From positions 1 through 10,000 of the forward strand of contig JAIWNQ010000127.1 in NCBI GenBank assembly GCA_020216745.1: a DNA stretch of 10,000 bases. The letters are read 5' to 3'. The position numbers were made by a program, and so were the translations under genes. Positions 1 through 8,504 of the stretch are shown piece by piece. Each line of letters begins with the position of its first letter. Position 1 is the stretch's first letter. This DNA comes from Candidatus Hydrogenedens sp. (GTDB taxonomy: Bacteria; Hydrogenedentota; Hydrogenedentia; Hydrogenedentales; Hydrogenedentaceae). The notes beneath the pieces were generated by a model. The model had not been told where the DNA came from. It did no database searches and was given only the letters and a program-made list of their open reading frames with translations.

Positions 1-837
1 AATTGAAATTTCTATTATATCATCTGGGTTTATAGGTCCATTATCCCTCATAATTTTAAATTGAAGCTTAGCATCTACAAGACCAGATAAATCAATTGGT
101 AGCGGGTTCAAAAGAGACAATCCAGTATTTTCTGCATACGATAATTTTGTTGGTTCTGTTCCCTTTGGAAACATAATTGGTTGTGTTTCAAGAATATCGA
201 TAACCAATCCAACTTTTGCTAAAAGGATATCCTGATAAACTTCAGGGTCATCAATTACACTTATGGGACCTGTATTTATTGGATTAAAAGGAAACTTAAA
301 ATCCTGGCTAATTTGGTCCGGTACTAATGGTTCACTTATTCCTTTGAACAACGCTAAATGAGTTGAACTTAATGCACGTGTATTCTCTTCAATAATAGAG
401 TAGCTTGGGTCATATAGGTCTGGAGGATTTATGTCTACATTCCATACTGAACTATCAGGAGGCTCAAAATCCCCTCCCTTTATAACCCCCTGGAAAATAT
501 TGTTTCCTTTAATAACAACTTCAGTAGGCAATCGATTTGTAGACGGAGTCGCTGTATTATCAACACCTACAAGACTAATAGGGCGGTCTACTATAATGGG
601 CTGGTTAATTTCATATACTGTGGGTTTACTGGTACCTGTTTGCATAAGGAAAATAGATTCATCTGTTTCATCTTGTATAACCTGAACTAAATCTTCACCA
701 GGAGTCACAATTCGTTCTCCTGATGAAAACGTAGATATTAAGAGAGAAAAGCAAAATGTTAATAAAGCAGTACCCAATAATTTATTAGCATAAATCATAT
801 ATTTTAAAGGTACCTTCTTTAACATAATGGCATTCAT
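1..837 (-). CDS. Exported protein with beta-helix-like N-terminal region (3' end beyond window)
   Basis: I translated this frame by hand: 279 codons from ATG at 837-835 to base 1 with no stop, so the C-terminus lies outside the window. The start is well supported. A strong Shine-Dalgarno (GAGGAGG) lies six bases upstream, and the ATG follows the TAA of the preceding gene after one base, which suggests translational coupling. Residues 1-40 look like a long signal peptide: a basic stretch (LKKVPLK) followed by a hydrophobic core at about 20-37 (LLGTALLTFCFSLLISTF), with possible cleavage near SSG. No lipobox cysteine is evident. Residues 45-118 read like the opening of right-handed parallel beta-helix proteins: PGEDLVQVI, then IFLMQTG, YEINQPIIVDRPISLVGVD and EVVIKGNN. 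That is the usual order of a short helix, a first rung, and a 'tIdRpvtLvG' rung. Residues 120-279 are not recognised. The fold is a moderate guess from pattern; no catalytic residues are visible, so no enzymatic activity is claimed. It could instead be another beta-rich surface protein. Confidence 0.72.
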   Translation of the reverse strand, partial: MNAIMLKKVPLKYMIYANKLLGTALLTFCFSLLISTFSSGERIVTPGEDLVQVIQDETDESIFLMQTGTSKPTVYEINQPIIVDRPISLVGVDNTATPSTNRLPTEVVIKGNNIFQGVIKGGDFEPPDSSVWNVDINPPDLYDPSYSIIEENTRALSSTHLALFKGISEPLVPDQISQDFKFPFNPINTGPISVIDDPEVYQDILLAKVGLVIDILETQPIMFPKGTEPTKLSYAENTGLSLLNPLPIDLSGLVDAKLQFKIMRDNGPINPDDIIEISI

Positions 838-838
838 T

Positions 839-3800
839 TTAATCCTCCTCATATCGGGCTGCGGGCACGCTCCGTTCATATATCATTCGTCCTTTCGACT
901 CTGCTCGGACCACAAATTCATCATTTGTTCGATAATTAAAACACCCATCTTTATTAATATCAACAGCCTGACCTAACTGAACTAAAGCGATGATTTGAAA
1001 CACATCTGACCTAAAACTAATGTGGTCAGCAACGGCTTCGTATCTCGACAATACATCATTTATTCTTTCTATATAGTTACCTTTTACACTAAGTGGAGTT
1101 AAATATTTACCAGAATTTATATCCGCTAATTCCATAGGAGAAGAATAATATCTACCGTCTTCATGCTCCGGTCTATTCGTTGTTAACAAATATGAAAGTT
1201 GGAAAGCAGAAAGAGCGGTATCAGATAAGTTGTCTGTATAAGTAGCATCTGTGACAGGAATGGGATTTATTCCATAAGTTGGGTTACTCAAATCTGCATC
1301 TTTGGGTAGTGGGCTTTGGCGGTAAAACATTCCTGGTAAGCACATGGAAGAAATGAACACCCTCTTACTTCTCCCCCTTGTATAGATATAAGGCTCTATT
1401 GTATTTACATTGATTTTATAAGATGTGGATTTTGAGGGACTCAATACAATATTTGTTAGGAAACATGGAGCATCACCCACATTCCTAACTCGCAATGCGA
1501 TAAATTTTTGTGTAACTTTAATCATCTGGGGTCGCCAGCCGGCTGCGGCTTGCTTCCCATATATAATTATACCATTTCTATCGGGTTGATAGACAACAAC
1601 ATCTTCAGGAATTATAGTATTATCTGTCCGATACCAATCATCAGGATGGGTCAAACCTGTTGGTATAGTAGAACCTCTCGGTTTTAACCCTTTCGCTTGT
1701 GCAGGGTCTGTAATTACTTCGATAGCCAAACGAACCTGAGTGGGGTCATAATCTTGATTAATCCATAATTTACCAAAATCTTCACTAAACAATTCATATG
1801 TTGGCGTTCCACCAGCATGTAGTTTCTCATCGTAATATTGAAGTCTACGCATTTGCTCTTCACTAACAACATTAATATAAACGCAATAGTCTCCATTTTC
1901 AACACCATCTTCTACATCCCAGATAAATAATGCTTCTGGCCTATTACGTTCGGGATAAATCGTTCTATAACTGCTCGCATAAGCAAAAACTCGCTTTGGT
2001 ATTTGCCACCGTTGAGCAACATCATTAATATCCACTTGAGGTCTACCAAAAACTCGTGAACCATCAACAAGCCAACTATCCCCTGGCTCTGCATTAAATA
2101 AAGTCGGAAGTGGTGTCGGATATTGACCAGCCCATGTTGAACCATCAACAAATTTAGGATAGGTATAGGATTCACCTGGGAACATAAACAAGAACAAAGG
2201 AACCCATGCCTCAGGATAAATATTATTATTTAAGTCGTAAGTTATCATTGTTTGGAAATTGCCACCTGACGGGAACACGTCTGTCTCATTTGGATTCGGG
2301 CGGATGGGTATAAATTCAGCAGTTCCAACCGTCAACACCTTACCTTCCGTAGAAAACATTAAAGGAGCATCCTTTAATGTCTGGCCTAACTCCACTTTGT
2401 TTTTCAACTGTGATGCTGTTACTTCACCCCCAGTCCAAACCTGACGCCAGAAAAACTCATCAGAACCAGGACGATAAAGAACCAAATTTTGACGAGATAA
2501 ATCAAAAAGATATCTGTTTTCCGGATTTATAAATAGGGATTTCTGACGATAAGCAGAGGTTAAAAACTGATTCTGTATAGGGATTTTTATTCGGTCAATA
2601 ACTCCCGTATAAGCAACCCCTAAATCTCTATTCTGTTCAAGATTCCAAAATGGATATGACAAAGTCAGTGTTCTACCATTAATTACCGGTGCATCTGGCA
2701 ATGAACCTTCAGGTGTGGAAAAGTCTTTACTTTCTAATGCAATTTCTGTATATGATTTAGCTAACGGTGTGCTATTATATGTTCTCACAACAAAATCAAT
2801 ATCTGTCTTTAGCCTATATGGATTTTCGTTTGTATAGCCAAACAGTGGGAAATTATTTGGTTCTTCATTATTTATCATTACATTAACAATCTGTTCTAAG
2901 TAATGAGGCGATTCCTCCCAATCGTCATAATAGCCATCTGTGGCTTCCCACCTATTACTTAAACCATGCTTATCACCTGCATACTCCGGATGTTTTCGAT
3001 TCAACGAGCGATAAAAATCCCAAAGCATACAATCAGGAATCCACCACGACGCAAAATCTGGATTCAGTTGCAATTCATTCGGTGCAGGTAAAATATCATC
3101 TATTGCACGGTTAGTTACGTCAAGTTCGTTATATGAAACTCCATCAACTAACCCGCCTTTCTGGTCATACAAACAAACAACAACGCAATCTCCTGGATTC
3201 CATCGTTTTTCCACAAATGCCTTCCATTGTGGCGGGTCATCATCTGTACCTAAATATGGTGCAATTAGATCTGGGTTTCCAGAATAATTAAGACCTGTCG
3301 TTTTATTTGGCGGATTATTCCCATCATAAGGGTCGCTAATAAAATCAACCTCTATGTTGCCGGTAAAATATGTCATTGACTTTAAATGGAAAACAGGTAG
3401 CATTCCACTCTCATAACTACCATAACCATAGACCCTATTGTTGCTATAAGGACCAATACGTCCTTCGTCTACACCTTCATTATATAAAATATTTAGAGGG
3501 TTACTTTCGTCCGTTGGTCTATCGTCTACAAAACCGTTAAGATTATTATCAACACCATCTTTTTCAAGGATACCTAACTGAGTCTTTCCTCCTGTCAATA
3601 ATACCCTCCCATCGCCATCATTATCATAACCATCATTTTCAGGCTCATTGGGTAAAATTCCCCCCTGTAAAATTAATTTTGCAATATCATTCACACTAAC
3701 GATTTGGTCGATCTTTCTCCGTTCCGTTCTATCTACTTTATCTGTTCCAGAAATATCTACATCAATCAATGGAAACTCAACAGATGACAGGGGCACAATG

Positions 3801-6800
3801 CGGTCCCATGCTTTTCTTGGACCTGCCACATTAATATTCAAATTCGATGGTGTGCTTTCAATTTCATTATCGAATACATTATCATTTAAAACACCATCAC
3901 TATTATAATCAACAAGGTCCTCCTCTAAACCTGCATTTGTATACCTTCTGTTAAACACATTTTCCACTTCTTCTAAACCTACAAAAGGAGTGGTAATATA
4001 GGTCAAAAACTCCAATTCAGCAGGAGGAGCAACATCAGGGATAATGTTACAAACTCCAATTCCGTTCTTTTTAATAATAGAATCGGGATTATAATTTACA
4101 TCTTTATAATGGTCATACTTATCATTAGGCAAATCTGTTGACGAATCAAAAGTCAATAATAAACGACCTTTAGGAGCGATGGTGTATCTATCGTTTGGAT
4201 TGTTAGGGTCACCAATTTTTGCAACAACTTTATATGGGTCGATTCTAAAACCGTTTTTATCTCTGGGAATACCTATCTCGAGGGTATAACCTGTCAAATC
4301 AACATGCCTATTTGAAATATTAGTCAATTCTATATATTCATGGTCTGGTTCCTGGCTAAACTCCAGATAATTCAATGCGATAGGACTACCCGAATTGACA
4401 TTTTCTGCCCAAAACGCAATACATAATACAAAATCATTGGTATTATCTCCATCATCGGGTGTATACGGAGGAACTGTAACAGTAAAGGTTTTTCCATTCA
4501 CGGGTCGTTCTTCTGGTAAAATTCCATCTAACCAGTAGTTAGGAGGAGGTAATGTTTGTGACTCCAATTGTCCGGGTAAAAACACTTTCCCTGTTTCTTC
4601 GCCACGGGCATTAACACCAATCCAAGCATCTTGTACTCGTTGAAATACCGCATCGTCATTTACAAGATTCGGTTCGTTTCTGACGTCATCCAGCACAGAT
4701 GGTTCTATTAAAGTGTCATCATCTAATACGTCCGGGGCATTGACATTTACAGCACAATATTTAACAGCATATTTGAGATGTTGAGTGCTACCTCTCTTTA
4801 ATGTGTGGTCTGTTAAATTATTTGTATTCAATACTAAATAATATCTCCCTGGGGGCAATTGTTTCGTGGCTCGAATCCGAAACTCAATCACATTCGGGAA
4901 ATCAAACTCTTGAGAAGGTGATGTTGTATTGTCAATATATCTAAACGTTTCTTCCGTAGTCTCATAATAATTCTCTTTTCCTAAAACATTAGCACTCAAC
5001 ACCCATGGGACAGCTGGCACTATATCGTGTTCATCATCATCAACAAATCGGTTACTTAATGCTTCAACATCTGCAAGGAACAAGGGGATACCTGGCGAAT
5101 AATTAGTTCGATAGTAGTTATAGTAGTTTTGATACACCGGCACTTCCAGTTCAAGCCTACGCACTGGTCGTACCATGAGTTCCGTTATTCGTATTGATTC
5201 CACCCCAGCAACTGTATAACTTATTGAACGTAAATCTTTCAATATGGTTCCATCTGTACTTATGCCATTATCAACTCGATTTGCCCACCAGTAATCGTTA
5301 ATTGCAAAGGAAATATTTCTCTCTTCTAATGTCTCCTTCATATAATTTTCTATTTCTTTCAAAGGGAAGTTCTCTGGATTATGTCCCTTTTCAAAAACAG
5401 ATAGCGTGTTCTTATTTGTACTCGGGTTATATACCTTTTCCTCTGATGAACTTAAAGAACTCGGCACTTTTTCTGTTGTTAACCTCGTTTGAACTACATC
5501 ACTATCTCTCATATCTACTAAATTTACAGCAAATTGAATTGTCTTTAACAATGGGTCCACAGGAAAATTGAAACATTGGGTTTCAGAATTGGGATTCATT
5601 GCAGAGACTGGAATACCACTTACATTATCATAGTTATAGAAAAAGAAACCAGGTTCATTGTTATCCTCTTGAAACCATGTAGACCAGTCATCCTCATAAC
5701 TTCTTAATCCTTCAGCAAAATAAAAGGCGTCATAGGCAGTCGGTAATTTCCATGAAATAGTATTAAGGGTCGAGGCAGGCTTTACAAACATCATAAGAGT
5801 TGAGGCAATTTGGTTAGCAGACGCATAATTAATATTTACAGGATTAATTCCACGGAGAGACGCTCCAAATTTTTTTGTTTGTACGTTTTTTGATAATCCA
5901 AAAGAAGTTAACACTGACATTATCTGACTAATATTTTTTGACCCCGGCTCACCATATTCTAATAGTTCGGAGATTTGGTCTGTCGTGCTAATAATTCTGT
6001 CACCCAATTCCCCAAGTTCATCTGTAACACCATTTTGATTATCATCTGCAAAATCTCGTTCAGCAATTTTATTCAAATAAGGTCTTGCTTTTTGAAATTC
6101 ACCTGGTTCATCAATCCCTTCAAGAATTCCTAACCAATTATTTACACCATTATCAACAATCCCATCGCCATCATCATCTAATCCATTTGTTAACAAAAGG
6201 AAAGCATTAGCATTATCATCAGCAACACCATACCCCGGAAATGCCATATCATAATATAACGGCGAAGAACCTACACCTAAAGAATAGTCCGACACAGAAC
6301 TATCAATCTGTCCATGAGATGCTCCTGTTAACAAATTCCAAAACTTTCGGGCTATATTTCTTCCACTGGTAGGTAAAAATCGCGTTTCCATTCCATAACC
6401 CAACAACCATGGGGACGACATTCCTGGAACAAAATATGTTCGACGTAGTTTATCTGCAAGGCTCGTCTCCGGAACGGTAAAATTAAAGTCTATAGGATAG
6501 TGCCCTCCCGTAGCATTCAAGTTGATTTTACTACTCTCATCTTCTATATATACCGCCATTCTACCATATAAATCACATATAGGCTCACCTGTATGAGTAA
6601 TATGAATAAAGGGAATTAAACTCTCATAATTGATATCCCTTGTAACTCCTCCAGCAATATCTTTATATTTCCCTCGTGTTGGATATATTTGGATTCCCGG
6701 TAAAAAGACATTACCATTAGCATCAAGAAAATGATTGATTTCTATGAAAGATGCACTTTTTGCAGAACGAAATCGATAGGTATCTTCCAGATTCCAGTTT

Positions 6801-8494
6801 CCCGGCATAGCAAATTTGGCATACATATAATCATAAACCTCCACATCTGCTTGATTATTTTTGTAAATATCATATATGGGAGCACCCCGATTTGGACCAG
6901 AGGTTACGAATCCTTTCAAAACAAATGGCGGTCCTGCTAATTCAAGGACTTCACTTCCTATCCTGCTCGTATCGGTTATTTTAAAAAATCTCTCTAAATT
7001 ATTAGGTCCTATATAAGCATAGGTTTCAAAATTATTTACAAGCATATCATAGTCATTATCAAGACAGTCGACATTCTCCGCTGTTAAAGTGCGTACTTTC
7101 CCTGAAATAGGATTAACTATTTCTATTGATGACGGCATAATAATTTGAAGATATACCAAGTTGCCATTTTCATCCGGAACCATATCATATTGATTAATAA
7201 CCCCATCCGCATTCCAGTCCACCTTGATTCGTAATCCAGGCAGAGGTGCGGTTAAAAATAATTGTTCTCGTGGGTTTCCATTATCATCTTTATCATCATC
7301 ATCGATAAGACCGTTACAATCATTGTCTAAACCATCATTCCCACCCCAATATACAAAAGCACCTATCTCAAATACTTCTTCCGGGTCCGGAGTACATACT
7401 TTTTTATCTCCTACCTGTTCACAGAACTGGTCTGTTGGGTCATACAAATCATCTGCACCAAAAACGGGACCTTCTTCATTAATATCATTATCTGGCTTTT
7501 CATCCACAAGACCATTTAAATTGTTATCTAAACCATCATCACGAATTTCTCTTATATCTCCTGCGGAATCTGTTATTAAACCGCTAAATAAACGGTCTGC
7601 AGACATTGGCATCCATATTGCGTCTTTATATCCATCCCCGTCTAAATCTACATCAGCCCAGGCATTAACCCATTCACGAGTATAAAGTTGTCCGTTAGCA
7701 TAAGATACCCCATTTCTATCCGCTCCTGTAAACACAGGAGAACCATCCGGATATTGAACCCTGCCATACATAGCAGGCAACAAAAATGGCGCCGCATTAG
7801 ACGGTATATCACCGTCTCTTGTTATCTCATTAAAACTCTTGGCATTTATATTGACCCGATAATAGAGATAATTATTTCCTTCTTTCTGTGGTAGAACCAC
7901 CCACTTAGAAGGGTCAGCATCCGGAACAACTAATTCTGCATTCAAATCATAAATAACAGGCGCATTTAGATTCTCTATTCGTGGGTAAAAAAGCCAATTG
8001 CGACTCCGTGGTCCATTATAGAGTAACTCATAATATCCATCAGCAAAACGGACATATAGAAATCGTCGATTAAGAGGAAGATTTAACATATAACCTTGCA
8101 AATTTGGGAAATGCACCCAAGGTCGTGACACATCAATATAGGGGATGCCCTGTTTTGACTGGAGTGAACTTCGTAGAACCAAACCTGCTGGGCCTAATCC
8201 TACATTACGAATTGCCCATGGTTTACCTGCAACCCAGGAACCATTAAAAAAGGAACGCCACGAATGGTCTGTTGAAGATGCAAAAGGATGCTGATTTAAA
8301 TCATTATTTAAGTAAGACATGGCGATATTCATCGCCCCGCGTAACAGCTCGTCTGATTGAGCCTGACGGAGTGATAAATCCGCTACATATAATTCCCCAC
8401 GTGTAACAAAATAGAAAGTAAAGCCTATCGCAAGAAGAATAGCAATTATTCCAATTGCTAATACTAATGCCGCGCCCGTATTCTTTTTTTGCAT
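839..8494 (-). CDS. Giant GspK/PilX-like pseudopilin with lamin-tail-like and metal-binding modules (2551 aa)
   Basis: One open frame of 2551 codons. The ATG at 8494 is the only sensible start: an in-frame TAG lies two codons upstream and a Shine-Dalgarno ten bases upstream. Residues 1-30 form a class III leader and helix: MQKKNTG, then AALVLAIGIIAILLAIGFTF, with predicted prepilin-peptidase cleavage after Gly7. The +5 position is Leu rather than Glu, as is usual for GspK. DESSKINLN (652-660), INPVNINYASANQIA (883-897) and KINVNTIE (2360-2367) match the 'DExGKINLNTA' type motifs of GspK. FRSDVFQI (2494-2501), followed by EFVVRAESKGRMIYER, resembles the GspK/PilX C-terminal strands. Metal-binding loops occur around 281-488, 769-826, 1529-1658 and 2512-2525. 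LTD-like pieces lie between 1103 and 1854. About sixteen cysteines are scattered through it, with one close pair at 358/367. There is no C-terminal anchor or sorting signal. Known GspK proteins are about 300 residues and sit at the pseudopilus tip, so this one is roughly eight times larger. A PilX-type minor pilin is the main alternative. Confidence 0.8.
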   Translation of the reverse strand: MQKKNTGAALVLAIGIIAILLAIGFTFYFVTRGELYVADLSLRQAQSDELLRGAMNIAMSYLNNDLNQHPFASSTDHSWRSFFNGSWVAGKPWAIRNVGLGPAGLVLRSSLQSKQGIPYIDVSRPWVHFPNLQGYMLNLPLNRRFLYVRFADGYYELLYNGPRSRNWLFYPRIENLNAPVIYDLNAELVVPDADPSKWVVLPQKEGNNYLYYRVNINAKSFNEITRDGDIPSNAAPFLLPAMYGRVQYPDGSPVFTGADRNGVSYANGQLYTREWVNAWADVDLDGDGYKDAIWMPMSADRLFSGLITDSAGDIREIRDDGLDNNLNGLVDEKPDNDINEEGPVFGADDLYDPTDQFCEQVGDKKVCTPDPEEVFEIGAFVYWGGNDGLDNDCNGLIDDDDKDDNGNPREQLFLTAPLPGLRIKVDWNADGVINQYDMVPDENGNLVYLQIIMPSSIEIVNPISGKVRTLTAENVDCLDNDYDMLVNNFETYAYIGPNNLERFFKITDTSRIGSEVLELAGPPFVLKGFVTSGPNRGAPIYDIYKNNQADVEVYDYMYAKFAMPGNWNLEDTYRFRSAKSASFIEINHFLDANGNVFLPGIQIYPTRGKYKDIAGGVTRDINYESLIPFIHITHTGEPICDLYGRMAVYIEDESSKINLNATGGHYPIDFNFTVPETSLADKLRRTYFVPGMSSPWLLGYGMETRFLPTSGRNIARKFWNLLTGASHGQIDSSVSDYSLGVGSSPLYYDMAFPGYGVADDNANAFLLLTNGLDDDGDGIVDNGVNNWLGILEGIDEPGEFQKARPYLNKIAERDFADDNQNGVTDELGELGDRIISTTDQISELLEYGEPGSKNISQIMSVLTSFGLSKNVQTKKFGASLRGINPVNINYASANQIASTLMMFVKPASTLNTISWKLPTAYDAFYFAEGLRSYEDDWSTWFQEDNNEPGFFFYNYDNVSGIPVSAMNPNSETQCFNFPVDPLLKTIQFAVNLVDMRDSDVVQTRLTTEKVPSSLSSSEEKVYNPSTNKNTLSVFEKGHNPENFPLKEIENYMKETLEERNISFAINDYWWANRVDNGISTDGTILKDLRSISYTVAGVESIRITELMVRPVRRLELEVPVYQNYYNYYRTNYSPGIPLFLADVEALSNRFVDDDEHDIVPAVPWVLSANVLGKENYYETTEETFRYIDNTTSPSQEFDFPNVIEFRIRATKQLPPGRYYLVLNTNNLTDHTLKRGSTQHLKYAVKYCAVNVNAPDVLDDDTLIEPSVLDDVRNEPNLVNDDAVFQRVQDAWIGVNARGEETGKVFLPGQLESQTLPPPNYWLDGILPEERPVNGKTFTVTVPPYTPDDGDNTNDFVLCIAFWAENVNSGSPIALNYLEFSQEPDHEYIELTNISNRHVDLTGYTLEIGIPRDKNGFRIDPYKVVAKIGDPNNPNDRYTIAPKGRLLLTFDSSTDLPNDKYDHYKDVNYNPDSIIKKNGIGVCNIIPDVAPPAELEFLTYITTPFVGLEEVENVFNRRYTNAGLEEDLVDYNSDGVLNDNVFDNEIESTPSNLNINVAGPRKAWDRIVPLSSVEFPLIDVDISGTDKVDRTERRKIDQIVSVNDIAKLILQGGILPNEPENDGYDNDGDGRVLLTGGKTQLGILEKDGVDNNLNGFVDDRPTDESNPLNILYNEGVDEGRIGPYSNNRVYGYGSYESGMLPVFHLKSMTYFTGNIEVDFISDPYDGNNPPNKTTGLNYSGNPDLIAPYLGTDDDPPQWKAFVEKRWNPGDCVVVCLYDQKGGLVDGVSYNELDVTNRAIDDILPAPNELQLNPDFASWWIPDCMLWDFYRSLNRKHPEYAGDKHGLSNRWEATDGYYDDWEESPHYLEQIVNVMINNEEPNNFPLFGYTNENPYRLKTDIDFVVRTYNSTPLAKSYTEIALESKDFSTPEGSLPDAPVINGRTLTLSYPFWNLEQNRDLGVAYTGVIDRIKIPIQNQFLTSAYRQKSLFINPENRYLFDLSRQNLVLYRPGSDEFFWRQVWTGGEVTASQLKNKVELGQTLKDAPLMFSTEGKVLTVGTAEFIPIRPNPNETDVFPSGGNFQTMITYDLNNNIYPEAWVPLFLFMFPGESYTYPKFVDGSTWAGQYPTPLPTLFNAEPGDSWLVDGSRVFGRPQVDINDVAQRWQIPKRVFAYASSYRTIYPERNRPEALFIWDVEDGVENGDYCVYINVVSEEQMRRLQYYDEKLHAGGTPTYELFSEDFGKLWINQDYDPTQVRLAIEVITDPAQAKGLKPRGSTIPTGLTHPDDWYRTDNTIIPEDVVVYQPDRNGIIIYGKQAAAGWRPQMIKVTQKFIALRVRNVGDAPCFLTNIVLSPSKSTSYKINVNTIEPYIYTRGRSKRVFISSMCLPGMFYRQSPLPKDADLSNPTYGINPIPVTDATYTDNLSDTALSAFQLSYLLTTNRPEHEDGRYYSSPMELADINSGKYLTPLSVKGNYIERINDVLSRYEAVADHISFRSDVFQIIALVQLGQAVDINKDGCFNYRTNDEFVVRAESKGRMIYERSVPAARYEED
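843..850 (-). promoter_or_regulatory. Shine-Dalgarno of the downstream exported-protein gene, inside the end of the giant gene
   Basis: On the minus strand the sequence reads GAGGAGGA, formed by the last codons (Glu-Glu-Asp) of the giant ORF. Six bases separate the GAGGAGG core from the ATG at 837. The stop codon TAA (841-839) lies between the two, so ribosomes terminating on the long gene are placed to restart on the next one. This fixes the start of the downstream gene and argues that the two are co-transcribed. Confidence 0.8.
2933..5194 (-). other. Lamin-tail-like (LTD) domain region, apparently split by two insertions (residues 1101-1854)
   Basis: Three separated segments follow the order of a bacterial LTD domain, an Ig-like fold found in many exported bacterial proteins. 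IRITELMVRP (1101-1110) matches the opening 'vxIsEimxxP' strand. EYIELTNISNRHVDLTGYTL (1386-1405), then IAPKGRLLLTFD (1439-1450), matches the 'dwIELyNxsxxxvdLsGwxL' core and the next strand. GDCVVVCLYDQKGGLVDGVSY (1768-1788), then SLNRKHPEY (1830-1838) and NRWEATDG (1847-1854), matches the closing 'vvDsvsY...SlxR...W' part. About 275 and 320 extra residues separate the pieces. The central core is the surest part. That the flanking pieces belong to the same domain is inference; they could be remnants of separate copies. Confidence 0.55.
3521..3643 (-). repeat. Metal-binding loop cluster C (residues 1618-1658)
   Basis: DGYDNDGDGR at 1621-1630 and DGVDNNLNGFVDD at 1646-1658 repeat the loop types of clusters A and B. 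The second is nearly identical to residues 320-332 (DGLDNNLNGLVDE). A further related loop, DYNSDGVLND, lies about 80 residues earlier at 1529-1538. All three sit in the stretch that separates the second and third parts of the lamin-tail-like domain. Confidence 0.6.
6017..6190 (-). repeat. Metal-binding loop cluster B (residues 769-826)
   Basis: Two loops lie here: TNGLDDDGDGIVDNG at 769-783 and DDNQNGVTDE at 817-826. Between them is WLGILEGIDEPGEF (787-800). Part of that, LGILE, recurs at 1640-1644 beside loop cluster C, so the loop and its flank seem to form a repeated unit. DDDGDGIVD fits the thrombospondin type-3/EF-hand-like calcium loop pattern of alternating Asp with Gly. Binding is inferred from the motif only. 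Confidence 0.6.
7031..7654 (-). repeat. Asp/Asn/Gly metal-binding loop cluster A in the giant pseudopilin (residues 281-488)
   Basis: Five acidic loops lie within about 210 residues. They are DVDLDGDGYKD at 281-291, DGLDNNLNGLVDE at 320-332, DGLDNDCNGLIDD at 387-399, DWNADGVINQYD at 426-437, and VDCLDNDYDMLVNN at 475-488. The second and third match the MopE-type putative metal-binding motif (DGxDNDxDGxxDE); the fourth resembles an EF-hand/dockerin-type calcium loop. The first, followed by AIWMPM, has the 'DxDGDGxxDxxW' shape that I recall from long GspK-like proteins of Planctomycetota and relatives. Calcium is the likely ligand by family analogy. The repeats are conserved as protein while the DNA has diverged, so they are not recent tandem duplications. 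Confidence 0.7.
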
Positions 8495-8504
8495 AAACTA
8501 ATTA

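Noticed and set aside
431..685. An 84-codon open frame on the plus strand
   Set aside because: It is antisense to the exported-protein gene, which has a signal peptide, a strong Shine-Dalgarno and an open frame to the edge. The plus-strand product has no recognisable features.
920..961. Dockerin-type cellulosome module at the C-terminus of the giant protein (DINKDGCFN)
   Set aside because: Only one EF-like loop is present, without the paired second loop and helices of a dockerin, and it sits inside the GspK-like C-terminal strands.
1714..2175. Two short minus-strand frames (64 and 87 codons) inside the giant gene
   Set aside because: They are alternative frames of a continuous ORF whose own frame is intact and carries domain signal on both sides; neither has a ribosome site I can support.
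7224..7685. A 153-codon open frame on the plus strand, rich in Ser and Pro
   Set aside because: It lies fully antisense to the metal-binding loop region of the giant gene. Its Ser/Pro/Lys-rich composition is what the complement of Asp/Gly/Asn codons yields. It has no Shine-Dalgarno or recognisable domain.
8483..8489. A AAA AAG slippery heptamer in the zero frame at codons 2-4 of the giant gene
   Set aside because: It matches the dnaX-type -1 slippage sequence, but it lies right at the start codon, no stimulatory structure is evident, and the zero frame runs on for 2551 codons. A lysine-rich leader explains it.
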